From: Methylobacter tundripaludum SV96
Lineage (GTDB): Bacteria; Pseudomonadota; Gammaproteobacteria; Methylococcales; Methylomonadaceae
DNA length: 64,000 bases
Direction of reading: 5' to 3'
Assembly (NCBI RefSeq): GCF_000190755.2
Contig: NZ_JH109152.1
Location: 992,001 to 1,056,000, forward strand
Numbering within the stretch: position 1 is the first letter of the stretch; every line of letters starts with the position of its first letter. Both the position numbers and the translations under genes were made by a program. The notes under the pieces are model-generated. The model saw nothing but the letters and a program-made list of their open reading frames with translations, made no database searches and had not been told where the DNA came from. Of this stretch, positions 50,301 to 61,134 are shown piece by piece.

Positions 50301-51475
50301 TAACCATCCTGGCCGTCAATTCTGGCACTGCTTAATATGGGGGCGTAGACAAAGACGAACAAGGAGAATGCCGCCAGCCAGGACAGTGTCGATACGTAGA
50401 TTAAATTTTCGTACCAGTGCGGCATCGCTATCGGCAACAAAACCCGAAACAATGCGGCAACATTAATCAGCACAAACGCGATAGCCATCGTATTGGAAGC
50501 CTTCATCGCCCGACCGGTATGGCCTAGCGATACCCGCGCCATCATGCCCAGTGTTAATACGCCGATACCTCCCAGCGTAAAAGCATGCAGCGCCAATGAC
50601 GGCAGCACTACGGAATAGGCCGATAATACCGTCAACATAAAACCCAGAATGATCCAGCCGTAACCGGCATAAAGCACCCATAACAAGGGTACGTACATGA
50701 CGCGTTGCACATACCAGTCGGATAGTCTGGCGACGTTAACGGCAACGGCAACAATCGCCGCCAAGGCCAGCAAGGTTCCTGAAATACCGAATATTTGCAG
50801 GGCAAATACGATAACGGCTGAAGCTACCGATGCGTTATCCAGTAATGGATTTCTGATGATCAACGTTCCCGGTATGCCGCGCTCGGTAAAAAAAGGAAAT
50901 ACCCGCCCGGCTATAATCAAAATCAAAATAATGATAGTCGCAACGACCAGCTGAATTCCTATTGTTGCAGTGTTTTCTTGCAGGCCCAGCATTTCAGCAT
51001 GGATCAATCCGTTACCCAAGGCCAATAACATTATCAGCCCTATAAAAAAGAGATTTCTATACTGTTTGGCCTCAATGATCGGTTTGCTGACTTGATAAGC
51101 CAGGGCGGGCAAAAATGCAAAATCCACCAGTGCAATCAAGGCGTCAGGCAACAGGCCTGCATAAAACGGCAGGATACGTCCATAAAGCCATAACAGGCAC
51201 AGGCTTGCCAATTGGTCGCCGGTTGAGGTCGGTTTGCCGGTCCAGTTTTTAACCGCTGTTAATAAAAAACCTGCAATGACGGCTACGGCATAGCCCAGCA
51301 GCATTTCGTGCGCATGCCAGTAGTTATTGGGATAATAATGTTCCGACGTTAACGTGCCGTTGAATATGGCATTCCAAAACACAATCAGGATCAACGCCGC
51401 GAGGCCTGCCAACGCAAAAAAAGCTCTAAATCCAAGTGCAAATAGAGGGTAATCAAAAATAGGTTGTGATTTCAT
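50300..51475 (-). CDS. nnrS: NnrS family membrane protein
   Basis: A 391-aa protein with about 12 helices. It starts with PLFALGFRAFFALAGLAAL and has WHAHEMLLGYAVAVIAGFLLTAVKNWTG with His residues that bind heme/copper in NnrS, plus a late HAFTLGGIGVLTLGMMARVSLGHTGR. NnrS proteins help cells tolerate nitric oxide and nitrosative stress. No norB-type reductase is next to it. Confidence 0.93.
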   Translation of the reverse strand: MKSQPIFDYPLFALGFRAFFALAGLAALILIVFWNAIFNGTLTSEHYYPNNYWHAHEMLLGYAVAVIAGFLLTAVKNWTGKPTSTGDQLASLCLLWLYGRILPFYAGLLPDALIALVDFAFLPALAYQVSKPIIEAKQYRNLFFIGLIMLLALGNGLIHAEMLGLQENTATIGIQLVVATIIILILIIAGRVFPFFTERGIPGTLIIRNPLLDNASVASAVIVFALQIFGISGTLLALAAIVAVAVNVARLSDWYVQRVMYVPLLWVLYAGYGWIILGFMLTVLSAYSVVLPSLALHAFTLGGIGVLTLGMMARVSLGHTGRAMKASNTMAIAFVLINVAALFRVLLPIAMPHWYENLIYVSTLSWLAAFSLFVFVYAPILSSARIDGQDG

Positions 51476-51528
51476 TGCGTTGTTTCCGGCCAGTTCAGCT
51501 CAGCGTTCGAGAATGTTTGTAATTATAC

Positions 51529-52242
51529 TCATTTCTCTATCAAAAGAGCCTTTTGTGTTTCCATGATGATTTTTTTTATTTTACTCAATACTTGCTGTTG
51601 CTGCTCTGAAGGCAGTTTGCCAAATGCTTGTTCAAATTCGGTTAGGCTGTAGGCGGATTCACCTGCAGCGTTATCGGATAAGTTAAGGCCGCAATCGGTA
51701 ACGACGTGTTTAATGGGTTCGGCGGCATTTTCTAACGGCATTGCGGCGGACAAGACCGTGCGTATCATGGTGTTGATGCGGATAAAAATGGACTGCCCGG
51801 TTAATAGGTCATCGACGATGCGTTTGGCGGATTCTTCGGTATAGCCTCTGCGCTTGGTGTCCTTAAAGGTCTTCATTTGAAGCGTAACGGGGGGATTCTT
51901 GTCGATTTGGTATTCAAAACCAAAGGCGCTGCCTTGCGAGGCGATCAAGCTGTCGGCCTCAACAGCCACTTGCAAGGTATTGTCCTTGCAGATAATGTCC
52001 AGTCTGAGGTTGTCGTAAAGACCGCGAGGCGGCAAAGGTGATTGGGCAAAGCTAAAGGTTCGATTACTTAACCGGTCGCTTTCCTGGTGATAGCTCCAAG
52101 TGTTGGCAGCGAATGCGGATAAGGGACAAAAAAGCAGCAGCGCCAAAATGAGTGGTTTTGCGGATTTGTCGAATAGGGGAATTGTCGGCGATTGCATGGA
52201 GCAATTGCCGGGAGTCATTGCCGGAAGAAAGTTAAGTTTCAT
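51529..52242 (-). CDS. Secreted hypothetical protein (237 aa)
   Basis: The N-terminus carries a hydrophobic stretch (residues 30-46, PLILALLLFCPLSAFA) typical of a signal peptide with cleavage after AFA. AGGG 8 bases before ATG 52242 supports this start; an alternative ATG is at 52197. The mature part has two cysteines and a C-terminal helical, Gln-rich part (EFEQAFGKLPSEQQQQVLSK). No family was recognised. Confidence 0.65.
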   Translation of the reverse strand: MKLNFLPAMTPGNCSMQSPTIPLFDKSAKPLILALLLFCPLSAFAANTWSYHQESDRLSNRTFSFAQSPLPPRGLYDNLRLDIICKDNTLQVAVEADSLIASQGSAFGFEYQIDKNPPVTLQMKTFKDTKRRGYTEESAKRIVDDLLTGQSIFIRINTMIRTVLSAAMPLENAAEPIKHVVTDCGLNLSDNAAGESAYSLTEFEQAFGKLPSEQQQQVLSKIKKIIMETQKALLIEK

Positions 52243-52271
52243 TTTTAATGCCCTAATCCCAAAGCACTCGA

Positions 52272-52442
52272 TTATTCCACCAACTTAAAAAAGCTTTTTG
52301 GAGCGCCGCATATCGGGCAATCCCAGCTATCGGGAATGTCCGCCCAGCGGGTTCCCGGCGCAATACCGCTATCAGGGTCGCCTTTGGCTTCATCATAGAT
52401 GTGCTCGCATTCCAAACAATGATACTTTTTAAAATCTGACAT
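52272..52442 (-). CDS. Rubredoxin
   Basis: A 56-aa iron protein missed by 60-codon cut-offs. CLEC near residues 9-12 and CPIC near 42-45 hold the Fe(Cys)4 site. The typical middle IYDEAKGDPDSGIAPGTRW and the final CGAPKSFF are present. It transfers single electrons, often to oxygenases or peroxide-reducing enzymes. It stands alone between the secreted protein gene and rimK. Confidence 0.95.
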   Translation of the reverse strand: MSDFKKYHCLECEHIYDEAKGDPDSGIAPGTRWADIPDSWDCPICGAPKSFFKLVE

Positions 52443-52503
52443 GCTCTGCCTACTTAAGATAATTGAAAGGGTAGTCTACGCGTCTTGAAAACCGGTTGCA
52501 CGG

Positions 52504-53448
52504 TTAACCTTTACCGCGAGTACGGGTTCTGGTGTTGGTGCTGGTAGGGGATCTGTCTTTACAGATTTCCAGTGTCTCAAAGCGTTTTTCAATAAACTGG
52601 ATGATTAAATCTGCAATATCCTTGCCGCTGGCAGCTTCGATACCTTCCAATCCGGGCGATGAGTTAACCTCCATAATGACCGGGCCGTGATTGGAACGCA
52701 GCATATCGACGCCGCACACGTTCAGCCCCATGATTTTTGCAGCTCGCACTGCGGTAGAACGTTCTTCTGGCGTTAATCGCACTAAAGTTGCAGAACCGCC
52801 GCGATGTAAATTTGACCGAAATTCACCGGCCGTTGCTTGGCGTTTCATCGCGGCAACGACTTTGCCGTCCACCACAAAGCAGCGAATGTCACTGCCGCCG
52901 GCTTCCTTGATAAACTCCTGCACCATGATGTTGGCTTTGAGTCCCATGAAAGCCTGAATAACGCTCTCTGCGGCGTTATGGGTTTCCGCCAGGACCACAC
53001 CAATGCCTTGCGTGCCTTCCAGCAGTTTAATCACCAGCGGAGCGCCGCCGACTTGAGCAATCAAGTCCTCAATATCATCGGGATTATTGGCAAAGCCGGT
53101 TACCGGCAGGCCGATACCTTTTCTGGCCAGTAACTGGGTCGATCTTAATTTATCGCGTGACCGCGAGATGGCCACCGACTCATTCAAAGGAAAAACATTC
53201 ATCATTTCAAACTGCCTTAATACCGCAGTTCCGTAGAAAGTGACTGAAGCGCCAATCCGGGGAATAACGGCATCGAATCCCGTTAAGTCTTCACCTCGAT
53301 AATGGATAGAAGGATTATGCGAGGTAATATTCATATAGCAACGCAACACATCCAAAACCCGTACCTTATGACCCCTGGCTTCTGCGGCTTTGACCAATCG
53401 AGAGGTCGAATACAGTTTGGGGTTACGGGACAAAATAGCTATTTTCAT
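52504..53448 (-). CDS. rimK: Ribosomal protein S6 glutamate ligase RimK
   Basis: A 314-aa ATP-grasp enzyme. [42 protein letters not shown] and [14 protein letters not shown] match E. coli RimK (300 aa). It adds glutamates to the C-terminus of S6. The C-terminal Thr/Arg-rich tail ([15 protein letters not shown]) is additional. No rimA/B gene nearby. Confidence 0.93.
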   Translation of the reverse strand: MKIAILSRNPKLYSTSRLVKAAEARGHKVRVLDVLRCYMNITSHNPSIHYRGEDLTGFDAVIPRIGASVTFYGTAVLRQFEMMNVFPLNESVAISRSRDKLRSTQLLARKGIGLPVTGFANNPDDIEDLIAQVGGAPLVIKLLEGTQGIGVVLAETHNAAESVIQAFMGLKANIMVQEFIKEAGGSDIRCFVVDGKVVAAMKRQATAGEFRSNLHRGGSATLVRLTPEERSTAVRAAKIMGLNVCGVDMLRSNHGPVIMEVNSSPGLEGIEAASGKDIADLIIQFIEKRFETLEICKDRSPTSTNTRTRTRGKG

Positions 53449-53659
53449 AAAGACTTAAGTTCTCGATTTATACATTTAAGGTAAAGGCATATTTTGACAC
53501 GAAATAAGGCAGGATGCTTTAGAAATGGGACACTAGAAGGAACGTGTACGGTTTCACTATTGAAGTAGCGCAGCCCCATCACTTAACTGCTGTATATCCA
53601 GCCCAAGTTTGTGCGACTAAACAGAGTTAAAAATCATGTTTGGGCAATAGGTCGAATTG

Positions 53660-55087
53660 TTACTTTTTGTTTTTAAGCGTAAGCGCCGCGCCATGCAGAG
53701 CTTTGGCGAGGGTAGGGTGGGCGTGTATGGTTCTGGCCAGGTCTTCGCTGCTGGCGGAGAACTCCATGGCCAGCACGGCTTCTGCAATCATTTCGGAGGC
53801 TTGCGTGCCAATGATATGAATGCCGAGCAGGGCATCGGTTTCTGCGTGTGCGATGATTTTAACCATACCCTCAGTCTGGCCCATGGCTTGGGCGCGAGCG
53901 GTGGCTTTTAACGGAAAGGTGCCGATTTTGATGGGTTCGCCCATCGCCCTTAAGGCTTGTTCGGTTTGGCCCACCCAGGCAATCTCGGGGTCGGTAAAAA
54001 CAACGCTGGGCAGGAGGTCGTAGTTGACGGGGTTGTGGAGACCGGCGATTTGTTCGGCAACGAATAATCCTTCTTCTATGCCTTTATGGGCAATCATCGG
54101 GCCGAGCAAGGTCAGGTCGCCTATCGCGTAAACGCCGGGCAGGGTGGTGCGGCAGTTTTCATCGACGTGAACATAGCCGTTTTCGTCGAGCAGTAAATTG
54201 GCTTCCGCAGCGGCCAGGTTTTCGGTATTGGGTTTTCGACCGGATGCAACAATCAGTTTATCGACGCGCAGGGCATGGGTGCCCTCACTATCCTGGTATT
54301 CTACGGTGACTTTTTTACTGCCTTTTTTGGCTGAAATAACCCGTGCGCCCAGACGCAGTTCCAGTCCTTGTTCGGTGTATATACGATAGGCCTCCCGCGC
54401 AATTTGCTGGTCGGCCAAGCCTAAAAATGATTCCTGCGCTTCCAGCAGAATGGTTTCGGCGCCGAGTCTGTTCCAGATGCCTGCTAATTCGAGGCCTATG
54501 ATGCCTGCACCGATAATGGCCAATCTCTTGGGTACCGCGTCGAGATTCAAAGCCATGGCGGTGTCAATAATAAATTCATTATCAATCGGTGCGCAGGATA
54601 AATCGACCGGGGAGGAGCCGGTGGCCAGGACAATATGCTTGGCTTCGATTATCGATACAGCGGAATGATCGGTCGGCGTGATTTCCACCCGCCGCTCATT
54701 GAGCAGCTTGGCCTCCGCCTGAATGCAGTCGATTTTGTAATGGGCGAACGAGTCGGCGATTTGTCGGCTGAGTGCGTCAATAATATTGTTTTTGCGCTGC
54801 ATCATCAGCGCAATATCCACCGAAACGGCCTCTGCCTGAATACCGTGTTCTTTCAGGTTGTGGTTGATCGATTGATAAATTTTCGCCGATTCCAGCAGGG
54901 CGATAGACGCAACGCAACCGGCGTTCAGGTATGTGCCGCCCAGACTGCTTTGGCCTTCTTCATCATGCCAGTTATCGATACAGGCGGTTTTTAAGCCGAG
55001 CTGGGCGCATCGGATGGCGCTGGAATAGCCTGCCGGTCCTGCGCCGATGACGATGACATCAAACGACTTTACTTGTTTTTTTGACAT
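53660..55087 (-). CDS. lpd: Dihydrolipoyl dehydrogenase-like protein (E3) with altered active site
   Basis: A 475-aa flavoprotein of the E3 family, third in sucA-sucB-lpd. FAD motif VIVIGAGPAGYSSA and NAD motif LAIIGAGIIGLELAG are intact. The redox disulphide region, normally GGTCLNVGCIPSKAL, reads GGTYLNAGCVASIAL: first cysteine replaced by Tyr53 (TAC codon), second kept as Cys58, and the conserved Lys by Ile62. The C-terminal HPTLxE reads HPTLAK (His457, Lys462), losing the catalytic Glu. Normal E3 thiol chemistry would be lost, while the fold is conserved. The rest of the operon looks intact. Confidence 0.9.
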   Translation of the reverse strand: MSKKQVKSFDVIVIGAGPAGYSSAIRCAQLGLKTACIDNWHDEEGQSSLGGTYLNAGCVASIALLESAKIYQSINHNLKEHGIQAEAVSVDIALMMQRKNNIIDALSRQIADSFAHYKIDCIQAEAKLLNERRVEITPTDHSAVSIIEAKHIVLATGSSPVDLSCAPIDNEFIIDTAMALNLDAVPKRLAIIGAGIIGLELAGIWNRLGAETILLEAQESFLGLADQQIAREAYRIYTEQGLELRLGARVISAKKGSKKVTVEYQDSEGTHALRVDKLIVASGRKPNTENLAAAEANLLLDENGYVHVDENCRTTLPGVYAIGDLTLLGPMIAHKGIEEGLFVAEQIAGLHNPVNYDLLPSVVFTDPEIAWVGQTEQALRAMGEPIKIGTFPLKATARAQAMGQTEGMVKIIAHAETDALLGIHIIGTQASEMIAEAVLAMEFSASSEDLARTIHAHPTLAKALHGAALTLKNKK

Positions 55088-55091
55088 GGTC

Positions 55092-56360
55092 TTATATGTT
55101 AAGCAATAGGTGGGCGGGCGCTTCCAGGCATTCTTTGATGGTGACTAGAAATTGCACGGCCTCGCGCCCGTCAACCAATCGATGATCGTACGATAAAGCC
55201 AGATACATGATCGGCCTGATAACAATCTGTCCGTTTTCAACCACGGGGCGCTCTTTGATGGCATGCATGCCCAAGATGGCGCACTGCGGTGGATTGAGTA
55301 TCGGCGTGGACAGCATCGAACCGAAAATGCCGCCGTTGGTAATGGTGAAGGTACCGCCTTTCAAATCGTCGTAAGTCAAGGTGCCGGACCGGGTTTTTGC
55401 GCCGAAATCGACGATGCTTTGTTCGATGCCGGCAAAATCGAGTTGGTCCGCATCGCGCAATACCGGCACGATCAAGCCGCGCTCGGTGCTGACCGCAATG
55501 CCTATGTCATAGTAGCCGTGATAGATAATATCGTTATCGTCGATGGAAGCATTGATGGCCGGGAAGCGCTTTAAAGCCTCGATAGACGCCTTGACAAAGA
55601 AAGACATAAAGCCCAGTTTGACATGGTGCTTTTTTTCAAAGCGTTCTTTGTACTGGTTGCGAAGATCAATCACGTTTTGCATGTTAACTTCATTAAATGT
55701 GGTCAGCATCGCCGCATTTTGCTGCGCCTGTAACAGGCGTTCGGCAACTTTGGCCCTTAGCCGGGTCATAGGGACACGCTGCTCCGGACGCAGATTTGAA
55801 ATCACCCGGCCTGTTTCCTCTTTAGGCGCAGGGTGACTGATGGCGGTAGCTGTCTCCTCCTTTGTCAAAGGGGGGCTGAGGGGAATTTCGGCCTTGGCGG
55901 TCGGAACTATCAGTTGAGCTTCCTGCAGGGTTTTTTTATGGAGGTAATCCAAAACATCGGTTTTAGTAAGACGGCCGTCTTTTCCTGAACCTTTGATAAT
56001 GGAAGGGTCCAGCGCATTTTCAGCAATCAACCGGCGTACCGACGGGCTTAGCGGGATGTCCGATTCATCCTCGTCCTCAGGTTCGGGAGCGGTCGCCGCT
56101 GTTTTTTGGCCTTCTTCCACGGCTTGCGGTTCCAGCAAAGCCAGTACTTCGCCGCCGACCACAATGGAGCCGTCTTCCTTGAGTATTTTGCCAAGGATGC
56201 CGGATTCCGGCGCAGGAACTTCAAGCACCACCTTGTCCGTTTCAAGATCAACGAGGTTTTCGTTCTTGATAACGGTATCGCCGGGTTGCTTATGCCAGGT
56301 GATCAACGTTGCATCGGAGACGGATTCGGGTAGGTTGGGAACTAGGACTTCAATGCTCAT
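55092..56360 (-). CDS. sucB: Dihydrolipoyllysine succinyltransferase (E2)
   Basis: A 422-aa E2 with N-terminal lipoyl domain (lipoyl Lys in [12 protein letters not shown] near residue 43), a peripheral binding domain ([18 protein letters not shown] ~106-140) and a C-terminal acyltransferase with the catalytic [10 protein letters not shown] (His393, Asp397). Only one lipoyl domain, like E. coli SucB. It lies 1 bp after sucA and 4 bp before lpd. Confidence 0.96.
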   Translation of the reverse strand: MSIEVLVPNLPESVSDATLITWHKQPGDTVIKNENLVDLETDKVVLEVPAPESGILGKILKEDGSIVVGGEVLALLEPQAVEEGQKTAATAPEPEDEDESDIPLSPSVRRLIAENALDPSIIKGSGKDGRLTKTDVLDYLHKKTLQEAQLIVPTAKAEIPLSPPLTKEETATAISHPAPKEETGRVISNLRPEQRVPMTRLRAKVAERLLQAQQNAAMLTTFNEVNMQNVIDLRNQYKERFEKKHHVKLGFMSFFVKASIEALKRFPAINASIDDNDIIYHGYYDIGIAVSTERGLIVPVLRDADQLDFAGIEQSIVDFGAKTRSGTLTYDDLKGGTFTITNGGIFGSMLSTPILNPPQCAILGMHAIKERPVVENGQIVIRPIMYLALSYDHRLVDGREAVQFLVTIKECLEAPAHLLLNI

Positions 56361-56361
56361 G

Positions 56362-59190
56362 TTATTTTCCTGAAAGTTTGCCGTAAAGGGCCGATTGAAC
56401 GACCGCTTTTTGTTGTTCTATATGGACGCGGAAATTGCCGACAGCGGGCGCCGCCGATGCCTCTCGACCGGCATAAGTCATGCTGATTTTGGCGCCGAGA
56501 TTATCGGTAAAGTGATGCCGGGATTGATACCAGGCGCCTTGATTTTGGGGCTCTTCCTGACACCAGATGAACTCTTTAAGCTGCGGGTATTTGCCGACTT
56601 CCGCTTTGAATAACTCATCGGGAAAAGGGTAGAGCTGTTCTATGCGGGCAATGGCGACATGCTTAAGGTCGTCCTGGCGCCGTGTTTCCAGCAGGTCGTA
56701 ATAGACTTTGCCTGCGCACATGACCAGGCGAGTTACCTTTTTGGGATTGATGTCGTCCTGCTCGCCGATGACCGGCAGGAATTGACCGTTCGTCAAATCT
56801 TCCAGTGTGGAGACCGCAAGCTTGTGACGCAGCAAACTCTTGGGGCTCATAATTATTAAGGGTTTCCGATACGGTCGCAGCATCTGGCGACGCAGCAAAT
56901 GAAATATTTGCGCGGGCGTAGTCGGGCTGCAAACCTGCATGTTATGTTCGGCACACAGTTGCAGATAGCGTTCCAGCCTAGCCGAGGAATGTTCCGGTCC
57001 CTGGCCTTCAAAGCCGTGCGGAAGCAGCATCACCAGATTGCACATGCGGCCCCATTTGGTTTCGCCGGAACTGATAAACTGGTCGATAACCACTTGCGCG
57101 CCATTGGCAAAATCGCCGAACTGCGCTTCCCAAATAACCAGGGTATTCGGCATCGTGGTGCTGTAGCCGTATTCGAAACCCAACACGCCCGCTTCGGAAA
57201 GCAGCGAGTCGAAAATCTGCGCATTGCCTTGATCTTTGTCCAGGTGTTTAAGCGGCGTGTAGGTTTTATTATGCAGTTGATTATGCAAAACAGCATGCCG
57301 ATGCACAAAAGTGCCGCGACCGACATCCTGCCCGGTCAGACGAACGTGGTATTTTTCCGTTAACAGCGTCGCATAGGCCATGTTTTCGGCAAAACCCCAG
57401 TCCAGCGGCATGGCTCCCGCCGCCATTTTACGGCGGTTGTCCATGACTTTGGCGACTCTGGGGTGCATTTCAAAACCGGTCGGCAAGCGCTGCATCCTGT
57501 CGTTACAAAAGCGCAGGCGATCCATGGAAACGGCTGTATTACAAGCTGATTTCCAGTCGCTGCCCAGGAATTTATTCCATTGGTTGGTGTAAGGGTAGGG
57601 GCCGTCGGTCAGGACGGGCCGGGACACCACTTCACCGGCTTCGAGCAGTTTTTGGTAATTTTGCTCCAACTCGGTGGCTTGTTCATGGGTGATGAGCCCG
57701 GTTTTGATGAGTTTTTCGGCGTAAAGCTTCCGCGTCGTCTTGAGCTTGCGGATTTTTTTATACATCAAGGGCTGGGTGGTTGAAGGCTCATCGGCTTCAT
57801 TATGCCCAAGGCGGCGATAGCAAATAAGATCGATGACCACATCTTTATTAAAGGTCATCCGGTAGTCCATTGCCAATTGGGTTACAAAGATAACGGCGTC
57901 GGGATCATCGCCGTTGACGTGAAAAACCGGCGCCTGGATCATGCTGGCTACATCGGTGCAATAAAGCGTGGAGCGCGCATCCAGCGGGTTGCTGGTAGTA
58001 AAGCCGATTTGATTGTTGATGACGATATGCACGGTTCCGCCGGTGGAAAAAGCGCGGGTTTGCGACATGTTCAGGGTTTCCATGATGATGCCTTGCCCGG
58101 AAAAGGCCGCATCGCCGTGGATTAAAATGGGAATTACCGTATTGCTGCCGTTTATTCCCGCCCTGTCCTGACGGGCCTTGACCGAGCCTTCGACCACCGG
58201 GTTGATGATCTCCAAATGCGATGGGTTGAATGCCAGCGTTATATGAACCGGGCGGCCGCCGGGCGTACTGATGTCCGATGAAAAGCCCATGTGATATTTT
58301 ACGTCGCCGGTACTGACACCCGGAGAAAGCGGCGAAGTGCCGGCAAATTCGTTAAACAGGCTCGCAGGGCTTTTGCCCAGGATGTTGACCAGTACATTCA
58401 AGCGGCCTCGGTGGGCCATACCGATCACAATCTCATTAACGCCTTTTTCGCCAAACCCTTGCGTTAATTCATCCAGAATCGGAATCAGCGATTCGCCGCC
58501 TTCCAGAGAAAAACGCTTTTGACCGACAAATCGGTTATGCAAATGGCTTTCTATGCCTTCAGCGGCGGTCAATAGCTTAAGCGTCCAGAGTTTTTTTTCA
58601 GGCTCCAGCTCCAAGTTGGCTTTAGCGCTTTCCAGACGGTTTATTATCCAGCGCCTGATTTGGGTGTCGACGATGTGCATGTATTCAGAGCCGATGCTGC
58701 CGCAGTAAATCTCTTGCAGATTGGCAATGATGTCGCGTAAAGGCAGCCGGTCAATACCGTAAAGCGCGCCCGTGTCGAATAAGGTGTCCATATCAGGCTC
58801 GGAGAGACCGTAATAAGAGGGGTCCATATCGGGAGGCGGCGGCAAGGTTCTGCCCAGCGGGTTGTTGGCGGCAATCTGATGGCCGCGAACCCGGTAATGA
58901 TTAATAAGGCGGGCAACAGCCGATTGTTTTTTGACGCTTTCTTCGGTAAAGCCTTGTAATTTCGCCAATCGGCCTTGGGATTTAAGCGCAAGCTGCGCAA
59001 AGCGTTCTACGACAGGGCTATGAGGCGTCTCATAATCAGCGCCGTTGTGAATTTCGCTGAATTTCTTTTGCCAGCTGGGTTCAACCGAGTCGGGGTCTTC
59101 CAGGAATCGTTCATACAAGTTCTCAACAAAGCCGGCGTTGCTGCCATAGAGGGAGGAAGAATCTTGAAAAAGTTTAAGCAGCTTACTCAT
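56362..59190 (-). CDS. sucA: 2-oxoglutarate dehydrogenase E1
   Basis: A 942-aa thiamine diphosphate enzyme (E. coli 933 aa). Seen: the N-terminal [44 protein letters not shown] (TPP binding), [11 protein letters not shown] and the late [20 protein letters not shown]. It decarboxylates 2-oxoglutarate and hands the succinyl group to SucB. Its presence means the TCA cycle could be closed in this organism, if E3 works. Divergent from the DUF2914 gene. Confidence 0.97.
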   Translation of the reverse strand: MSKLLKLFQDSSSLYGSNAGFVENLYERFLEDPDSVEPSWQKKFSEIHNGADYETPHSPVVERFAQLALKSQGRLAKLQGFTEESVKKQSAVARLINHYRVRGHQIAANNPLGRTLPPPPDMDPSYYGLSEPDMDTLFDTGALYGIDRLPLRDIIANLQEIYCGSIGSEYMHIVDTQIRRWIINRLESAKANLELEPEKKLWTLKLLTAAEGIESHLHNRFVGQKRFSLEGGESLIPILDELTQGFGEKGVNEIVIGMAHRGRLNVLVNILGKSPASLFNEFAGTSPLSPGVSTGDVKYHMGFSSDISTPGGRPVHITLAFNPSHLEIINPVVEGSVKARQDRAGINGSNTVIPILIHGDAAFSGQGIIMETLNMSQTRAFSTGGTVHIVINNQIGFTTSNPLDARSTLYCTDVASMIQAPVFHVNGDDPDAVIFVTQLAMDYRMTFNKDVVIDLICYRRLGHNEADEPSTTQPLMYKKIRKLKTTRKLYAEKLIKTGLITHEQATELEQNYQKLLEAGEVVSRPVLTDGPYPYTNQWNKFLGSDWKSACNTAVSMDRLRFCNDRMQRLPTGFEMHPRVAKVMDNRRKMAAGAMPLDWGFAENMAYATLLTEKYHVRLTGQDVGRGTFVHRHAVLHNQLHNKTYTPLKHLDKDQGNAQIFDSLLSEAGVLGFEYGYSTTMPNTLVIWEAQFGDFANGAQVVIDQFISSGETKWGRMCNLVMLLPHGFEGQGPEHSSARLERYLQLCAEHNMQVCSPTTPAQIFHLLRRQMLRPYRKPLIIMSPKSLLRHKLAVSTLEDLTNGQFLPVIGEQDDINPKKVTRLVMCAGKVYYDLLETRRQDDLKHVAIARIEQLYPFPDELFKAEVGKYPQLKEFIWCQEEPQNQGAWYQSRHHFTDNLGAKISMTYAGREASAAPAVGNFRVHIEQQKAVVQSALYGKLSGK

Positions 59191-59348
59191 TATGAATGTC
59201 CAATTTATTCTGTAAGGATTTTGTCTTTGTCTGAACTCTTAAGTAGTATATTACCAAGGTTTAACGCATTCGCTGACTAAAATATGCGATGCCGAGCCAA
59301 GAAAAACAACCCATTGTTTTCACCTATAAGTATGGTCGATATGATTTT

Positions 59349-60110
59349 ATGACAGACAAAAGAAATATTGTAATTAAAGTTAGCTATCCGGCACGTGGAA
59401 AAGCGACGGAGAATTTTCAGCCTAAAATGACAACCGAATGGGATTTTAAAAGGATATTGCTTGCCGCTGGTGTACTGGTTTTAATTTTAGCAACGTTGTT
59501 TTATGTTATTAATAAAGATACGCAAAAAAACGATGCAGATAATGCGACGGTGGTAGTTAATACTGTAGAAGAAAAGGTAGTGCCGCAGGTTGAGATTAAG
59601 GAGGTCGAGGTAAAAAAATCGGATAGTTCCAAACAGGTAGCCGCAAAAACTAACTCCCTAATTAAGCCGACAAAAGAATCCAATAAGAAAAGTAAACCGG
59701 CTTCCGACATTACGGTTAAGAAAACTGTAAAAAAACCACCCAATGAAAAAGTCATTAAAGATCCCGGGCATTCGAAGGTTAATCATAATGTGTCAAGGGC
59801 AGTGTTAACTTACGATCTTAATAATAAAGAACCCGCAGGTGAAATAACGCGGACCGTGAATGTTAGCGGAAAAAATCCGACATGGATCTATTATTTTACT
59901 GAGTTAAAATCAATGAATGGTAGAAGGGTTTATCATGAGTGGGTGAAAAATGGTGTGCTTGTTTCCAAGCAAGAGCTGATTATATCGGGTGATTCATGGC
60001 GCACATCCAGTCGCAAGTTATTCACCGATTCTACAAAAGGTAACTGGTCTGTAAGACTGGTTGATGAGCACGGCCAGTTATTAAATGAAAAGAATTTTAA
60101 GGTTGAATAA
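59349..60110 (+). CDS. DUF2914 membrane-anchored protein
   Basis: A 253-aa protein starting at ATG 59349 (MTDKRNIVIKVSYPARG); ATG 59289 would add 20 residues, and no ribosome site is decisive. A transmembrane helix (FKRILLAAGVLVLILATLFYVI) is followed by a Lys/Val-rich linker. The C-terminal domain of about 90 residues (ISRTVNVSGKNPTWIYYFTEL-like) with a conserved W..YHEWVKNG is DUF2914. The role is unknown. Confidence 0.75.
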   Translation: MTDKRNIVIKVSYPARGKATENFQPKMTTEWDFKRILLAAGVLVLILATLFYVINKDTQKNDADNATVVVNTVEEKVVPQVEIKEVEVKKSDSSKQVAAKTNSLIKPTKESNKKSKPASDITVKKTVKKPPNEKVIKDPGHSKVNHNVSRAVLTYDLNNKEPAGEITRTVNVSGKNPTWIYYFTELKSMNGRRVYHEWVKNGVLVSKQELIISGDSWRTSSRKLFTDSTKGNWSVRLVDEHGQLLNEKNFKVE

Positions 60111-60192
60111 CTTTGTACGCCATATCTCTAATATATTTATAATTAGATTGATGATATAGTTAATATAACTTTTCTTATTTTAAGGACTCAAA

Positions 60193-60507
60193 ATGACTGA
60201 ATATCAAAATCTTTCCGAACGTGAATTGCAGGCTGTTATTGAAAATGCAGAAAAAGCATTAAAAAATAAACAGGCTAATAAGCGCAAAGAAGTTATAGCG
60301 CAAATTAAAGAATTGGCAGCTTCTATTGATGTCATTGTGGAGATTCATGAGCCTGAGAAGAAGCCTGTTCGCAAGGGCGCCAAGGTTGCTATTAAATATC
60401 GTCATCCTGATGATCATAATAAAACATGGACAGGTCGCGGAGTGGCACCAAAATGGATGCAGGAATTGCTGAACGCCGGGTGTAATCGTTCTGAATTTGA
60501 AGTATAA
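60193..60507 (+). CDS. H-NS family nucleoid protein
   Basis: A 104-aa protein. N-terminal coiled-coil (LSERELQAVIENAEKALKNK) for dimerisation, and C-terminal AT-hook-like DNA binding domain KYRHPDDHNKTWTGRGVAPKWMQ, with TWTGRG at the core. It silences A/T-rich DNA. An AAGGA ribosome site precedes the start. Confidence 0.93.
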   Translation: MTEYQNLSERELQAVIENAEKALKNKQANKRKEVIAQIKELAASIDVIVEIHEPEKKPVRKGAKVAIKYRHPDDHNKTWTGRGVAPKWMQELLNAGCNRSEFEV

Positions 60508-60900
60508 AGATTAGTGTATATTCAATGATACGTATGTGGAAACGCTGAACTTTCATCGTTTCCACGATTCCAGTGCTTTTCAATTTTGGTGCGCTGGATT
60601 TTTAACACATGTCTCCATCTTCGGGCTTTTGCCCGCCCCGCGTTAAACTTTGTTAAGTCGCCGTGTTACACGTTGCATTTATAAAAAGACTTCGATTTCC
60701 ATGAATGCATCATCCTTCTGTCTTTAAGATCAAAGCAAGGGCAATTGTTTACGCGCCCCTTTTCCCCCACCCATAAAAACACCCGCTTAAAAATACGGAA
60801 ATTACACGGATTATTGTGATATAGTTTCTTTAATGAGAATGATTGTTGATAACTTCTGGAGCGGTTGATTTTTAATGCACTTTATTTCAATGGTTAATTT
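60508..60900. other. Intergenic region between H-NS-like gene and feoA
   Basis: The 393-bp space contains a 9-bp hairpin GTGGAAACG/CGTTTCCAC at 60536-60565 (probable 3' structure of the H-NS-like gene) and the feo promoter with a Fur-like box near its right end. No ORF of note. Confidence 0.6.
60831..60852. promoter_or_regulatory. Fur box-like site upstream of feoA
   Basis: TAATGAGAATGATTGTTGAT resembles the Fur consensus GATAATGATAATCATTATC, with three repeated AAT/GAT-type hexamers. It lies about 50 bp before the feoA start and just downstream of A/T-rich promoter sequence (GATATAGTTT). Iron repression of feoABC is expected. Confidence 0.6.
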
Positions 60901-61134
60901 ATGACAATAAGCTTAAAAAACCTGGCTGTGGGCGATTCGGGAAAGATAGTCGGCTTTGAACAGTCGGGCAAGGCTTATCGAAAACGCTTGCTGGCCATGG
61001 GCTTGACGCCTGGAACCGAGTTTAGCGTTACCCGTTTTGCACCAATGGGAGATCCGGTTGAAATTAAATTGCGTGGATTTTCATTAACCCTGCGCAAGGA
61101 TGAAGCAGCCATATTGTTGATAGAGAAACTCTAA
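60901..61134 (+). CDS. feoA: Ferrous iron transport protein A
   Basis: A 77-aa cytosolic SH3-fold protein: MTISLKNLAVGDSGKIVGFE, then YRKRLLAMGLTPGTEFSV, and the late RGFSLTLRKDEA. Modulates FeoB. Last base overlaps feoB. Confidence 0.95.
   Translation: MTISLKNLAVGDSGKIVGFEQSGKAYRKRLLAMGLTPGTEFSVTRFAPMGDPVEIKLRGFSLTLRKDEAAILLIEKL

Noticed and set aside
60536-60565. Intrinsic terminator after the H-NS-like gene
   Set aside because: The 9-bp hairpin has no T run on either side; kept only as a stem-loop.
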